This document shows positions 4,682 through 6,205 of a DNA stretch of 6,205 nucleotides, in pieces. The notes beneath the pieces were generated by a model. The model saw only the letters and a program-made list of their open reading frames with translations. It was not told the origin of the DNA and did no database searches. The position numbers were made by a program, and so were the translations under genes. Origin of the DNA: Deltaproteobacteria bacterium RIFOXYA12_FULL_61_11 (GTDB lineage Bacteria; Bdellovibrionota_F; JAHFAK01; YA12-FULL-61-11); NCBI GenBank assembly GCA_001799195.1, contig MGSU01000078.1, forward strand, positions 7,907-14,111. The letters are read 5' to 3'. Numbering within the stretch: position 1 is the first letter of the stretch; the number at the start of each line of letters is the position of its first letter.

Positions 4682-6205
4682 CCTCTCAACGCGAAGTACT
4701 CTTTTTGGGCGCAGATGGTTTCGGTGGGCTATCGACGGGCTTGCAGTTCCTTTTTGTGGCCATTCTGGCCTTTGCCCTGATCCGGCTCGCAGCACGGTTG
4801 CGGGCAGGGAAGTTCCGCTCCATCGCGCTGCTCGGAACCTCATTGGGAACTCTGGGGCTGGTCCTGGCCTACTACTCACCGACTCTTCGCATGTCCGAAC
4901 GGGAGCGCTTGCCCAGCAGGATCGCCCTGCTGGTAGATCGTACCCCGAGCACTGCTTGGAAGGGAAAACAGGGCAAGACTCCCAGGCAGACCATCGACGC
5001 CTACCTGGGCGAGGCCCTCTCCCTGAGCCGACATTCCGAGTACGAGTTCCATTTCACCCTGTTCGAACCGCCCCTGAGAAGGGTTTCCGGCGAAGCCCTG
5101 TTCCTTCCACGAGAGGCTTCAGCGGATCTCGGATCTCCGTTGCTGCAGGCGTTGGAGCAGCTCGATGGTCTGGCCGAGCAGGCCGATGAAGCCTATGATC
5201 TGACCGTCCTGCTCAGCGATGCCATTACGACCGAGGATCTGACGGTGCGACCGGTGCAGAAGCTGGAGCGACTGGGACGAGTGGCCATCCTCACCGCGGA
5301 GAACGATCTGGTCGATGTGGCGGTGACCCAGGTCCACCATCCGAGGCTGTCCTTCTTGCGAGTTCCCTTGCGGCTCGACGCGGTCCTCCAAACCCAGGGA
5401 TTGCCCCCCGGACGGCGGGTGATGGTGACCCTGGAACAGGATGGGCGCGTCCTCCAGAGTAGGGAGGTTGTCGTTGCCGCGGAGCGTGACGAACAGGTGG
5501 TGGCATTCGAGACCCTACCCCAGGAGATGGGCTTGCAAGCCTACCAGGTGCGAGCCCAACTCCAGGGTGAAGAGCAAGTGTCCGAGAATAATCTCCGAGC
5601 CTTGCTCGTTCAGATCGCCAAGGACAAGACCAGGGTCTTGCATGTGTGCGGACGGCCGTCCTGGGATGAACGGTTCCTACGCGAGGTGTTCAGCAGTGAC
5701 GGGGGGATTAATCTGATTTCGTTCTTCATCTTGCGTTCTCCCGCCGGGAATGAACCCGATGCGAGGGACGAGGAATTGAGCCTCATCCAGTTCCCGTACG
5801 ACAAACTCTTCACCGAGGAGTTGTCGGGTTTCGATCTGGTCGTGTTCCAGAACTTCGATTCTTCGCGCTATTTTTCCGATTCGTACCTCGACAATATCGC
5901 GGCGTACGTGCGGGCGGGAGGAGCCCTGCTGGTCGTGGGCGGTGACCTCTCCTTCAATGAGGGGGGGTACCAGGGGGGCGTGCTCGAGGATCTGCTCCCC
6001 CTGAGGATGTGCGAGGGGCCGACGAGTTATCGTGGGTCCGGCGAGGGGTTGCACCTGACTCCCGCCGGGGAGGTGCATCCGGTCACGCGCCTCGTGCCTG
6101 AGCGAGAGGCCAATGGGAATCTCTGGAAGCAATTCCCGAGGATGAAGGGGAGGAATACCCTCTGCGGGGTGCAGGGGCAGAGCGTGGTCCTGGTTGATAC
6201 TCCCG
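4678..6205 (+). CDS. membrane vWA-like / glutamine amidotransferase-like protein, 3' partial
   Basis: The frame is open from ATG 4678 to the window end, showing 509 residues with no stop. Two hydrophobic segments (about 21-40 and 48-68) flank a very basic loop, so by the positive-inside rule the loop is cytoplasmic and the large domain extracytoplasmic. Residues about 80-215 look like a von Willebrand A fold: a beta strand runs into D87-R-T89-P-S91 (a D-x-T-x-S variant of the metal site), and a later strand ends in LLSD at 178-181. Residues about 212-310 look like an Ig-like beta region. Residues about 317-509 resemble the class I glutamine-amidotransferase-like fold of membrane proteins of this type (Pfam GATase1_like, recalled not searched): a strand followed by GRPSWDERFL at 325-334, FDLVVFQNF at 385-393, and VGGDLSFNEGGY at 420-431. 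No G-x-C-x-G nucleophile elbow is seen, so catalysis is unlikely. Such proteins usually end in a further membrane segment, here outside the window. The ATGA overlap ties it to the FHA genes. No strong ribosome site is present. Confidence 0.85.
   Translation, partial: MTSQREVLFLGADGFGGLSTGLQFLFVAILAFALIRLAARLRAGKFRSIALLGTSLGTLGLVLAYYSPTLRMSERERLPSRIALLVDRTPSTAWKGKQGKTPRQTIDAYLGEALSLSRHSEYEFHFTLFEPPLRRVSGEALFLPREASADLGSPLLQALEQLDGLAEQADEAYDLTVLLSDAITTEDLTVRPVQKLERLGRVAILTAENDLVDVAVTQVHHPRLSFLRVPLRLDAVLQTQGLPPGRRVMVTLEQDGRVLQSREVVVAAERDEQVVAFETLPQEMGLQAYQVRAQLQGEEQVSENNLRALLVQIAKDKTRVLHVCGRPSWDERFLREVFSSDGGINLISFFILRSPAGNEPDARDEELSLIQFPYDKLFTEELSGFDLVVFQNFDSSRYFSDSYLDNIAAYVRAGGALLVVGGDLSFNEGGYQGGVLEDLLPLRMCEGPTSYRGSGEGLHLTPAGEVHPVTRLVPEREANGNLWKQFPRMKGRNTLCGVQGQSVVLVDTP

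Noticed and set aside
5677-6132. Minus-strand open frame of about 151 codons
   Set aside because: The + strand frame here continues the membrane vWA/GATase-like protein with recognisable motifs. The antisense frame has none.

Overview
The window is GC-rich, tightly packed coding DNA. All recognisable genes are on the + strand, with four-base stop/start overlaps and GTG/TTG start options. Two adjacent multiheme c-type cytochromes followed by tandem FHA-domain proteins suggest a Gram-negative bacterium with respiratory multiheme cytochromes and threonine-phosphorylation signalling, for example a lineage formerly placed in Deltaproteobacteria. That placement is inference from gene content only; there is no rRNA or other phylogenetic marker here.

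Region 1 (2-2343) holds two multiheme cytochrome genes joined by a GTGA overlap. The upstream one enters from outside the window and shows nine CxxCH heme sites. The downstream one starts at GTG 970 behind a strong Shine-Dalgarno sequence. It has an N-terminal membrane anchor, ten CxxCH sites and a heme-free helical tail. Together they could bind at least 19 hemes and probably form part of a periplasmic or membrane-attached electron-transfer chain.

Region 2 (2344-2531) is a 188-base intergenic stretch. It carries a good sigma70-like promoter candidate (TTGACA, 17-base spacer, TACTGT) pointing at the next gene, and no convincing terminator.

Region 3 (2532-6205) looks like a second transcription unit. 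It has two proteins, each with an N-terminal and a C-terminal FHA phosphothreonine-binding domain around a disordered linker. A membrane protein follows, overlapping the second FHA gene by ATGA and running off the window end: two N-terminal membrane segments, a von Willebrand A-like region with a D-x-T-x-S metal-site variant, and a glutamine-amidotransferase-like (class I fold) region that lacks the usual nucleophile cysteine in the visible part. The likely reading is a phosphothreonine-responsive cytoplasmic FHA module coupled to a membrane protein with a large extracytoplasmic domain. The biological role cannot be fixed from the sequence. I see no mobile element, CRISPR array, tRNA or rRNA.
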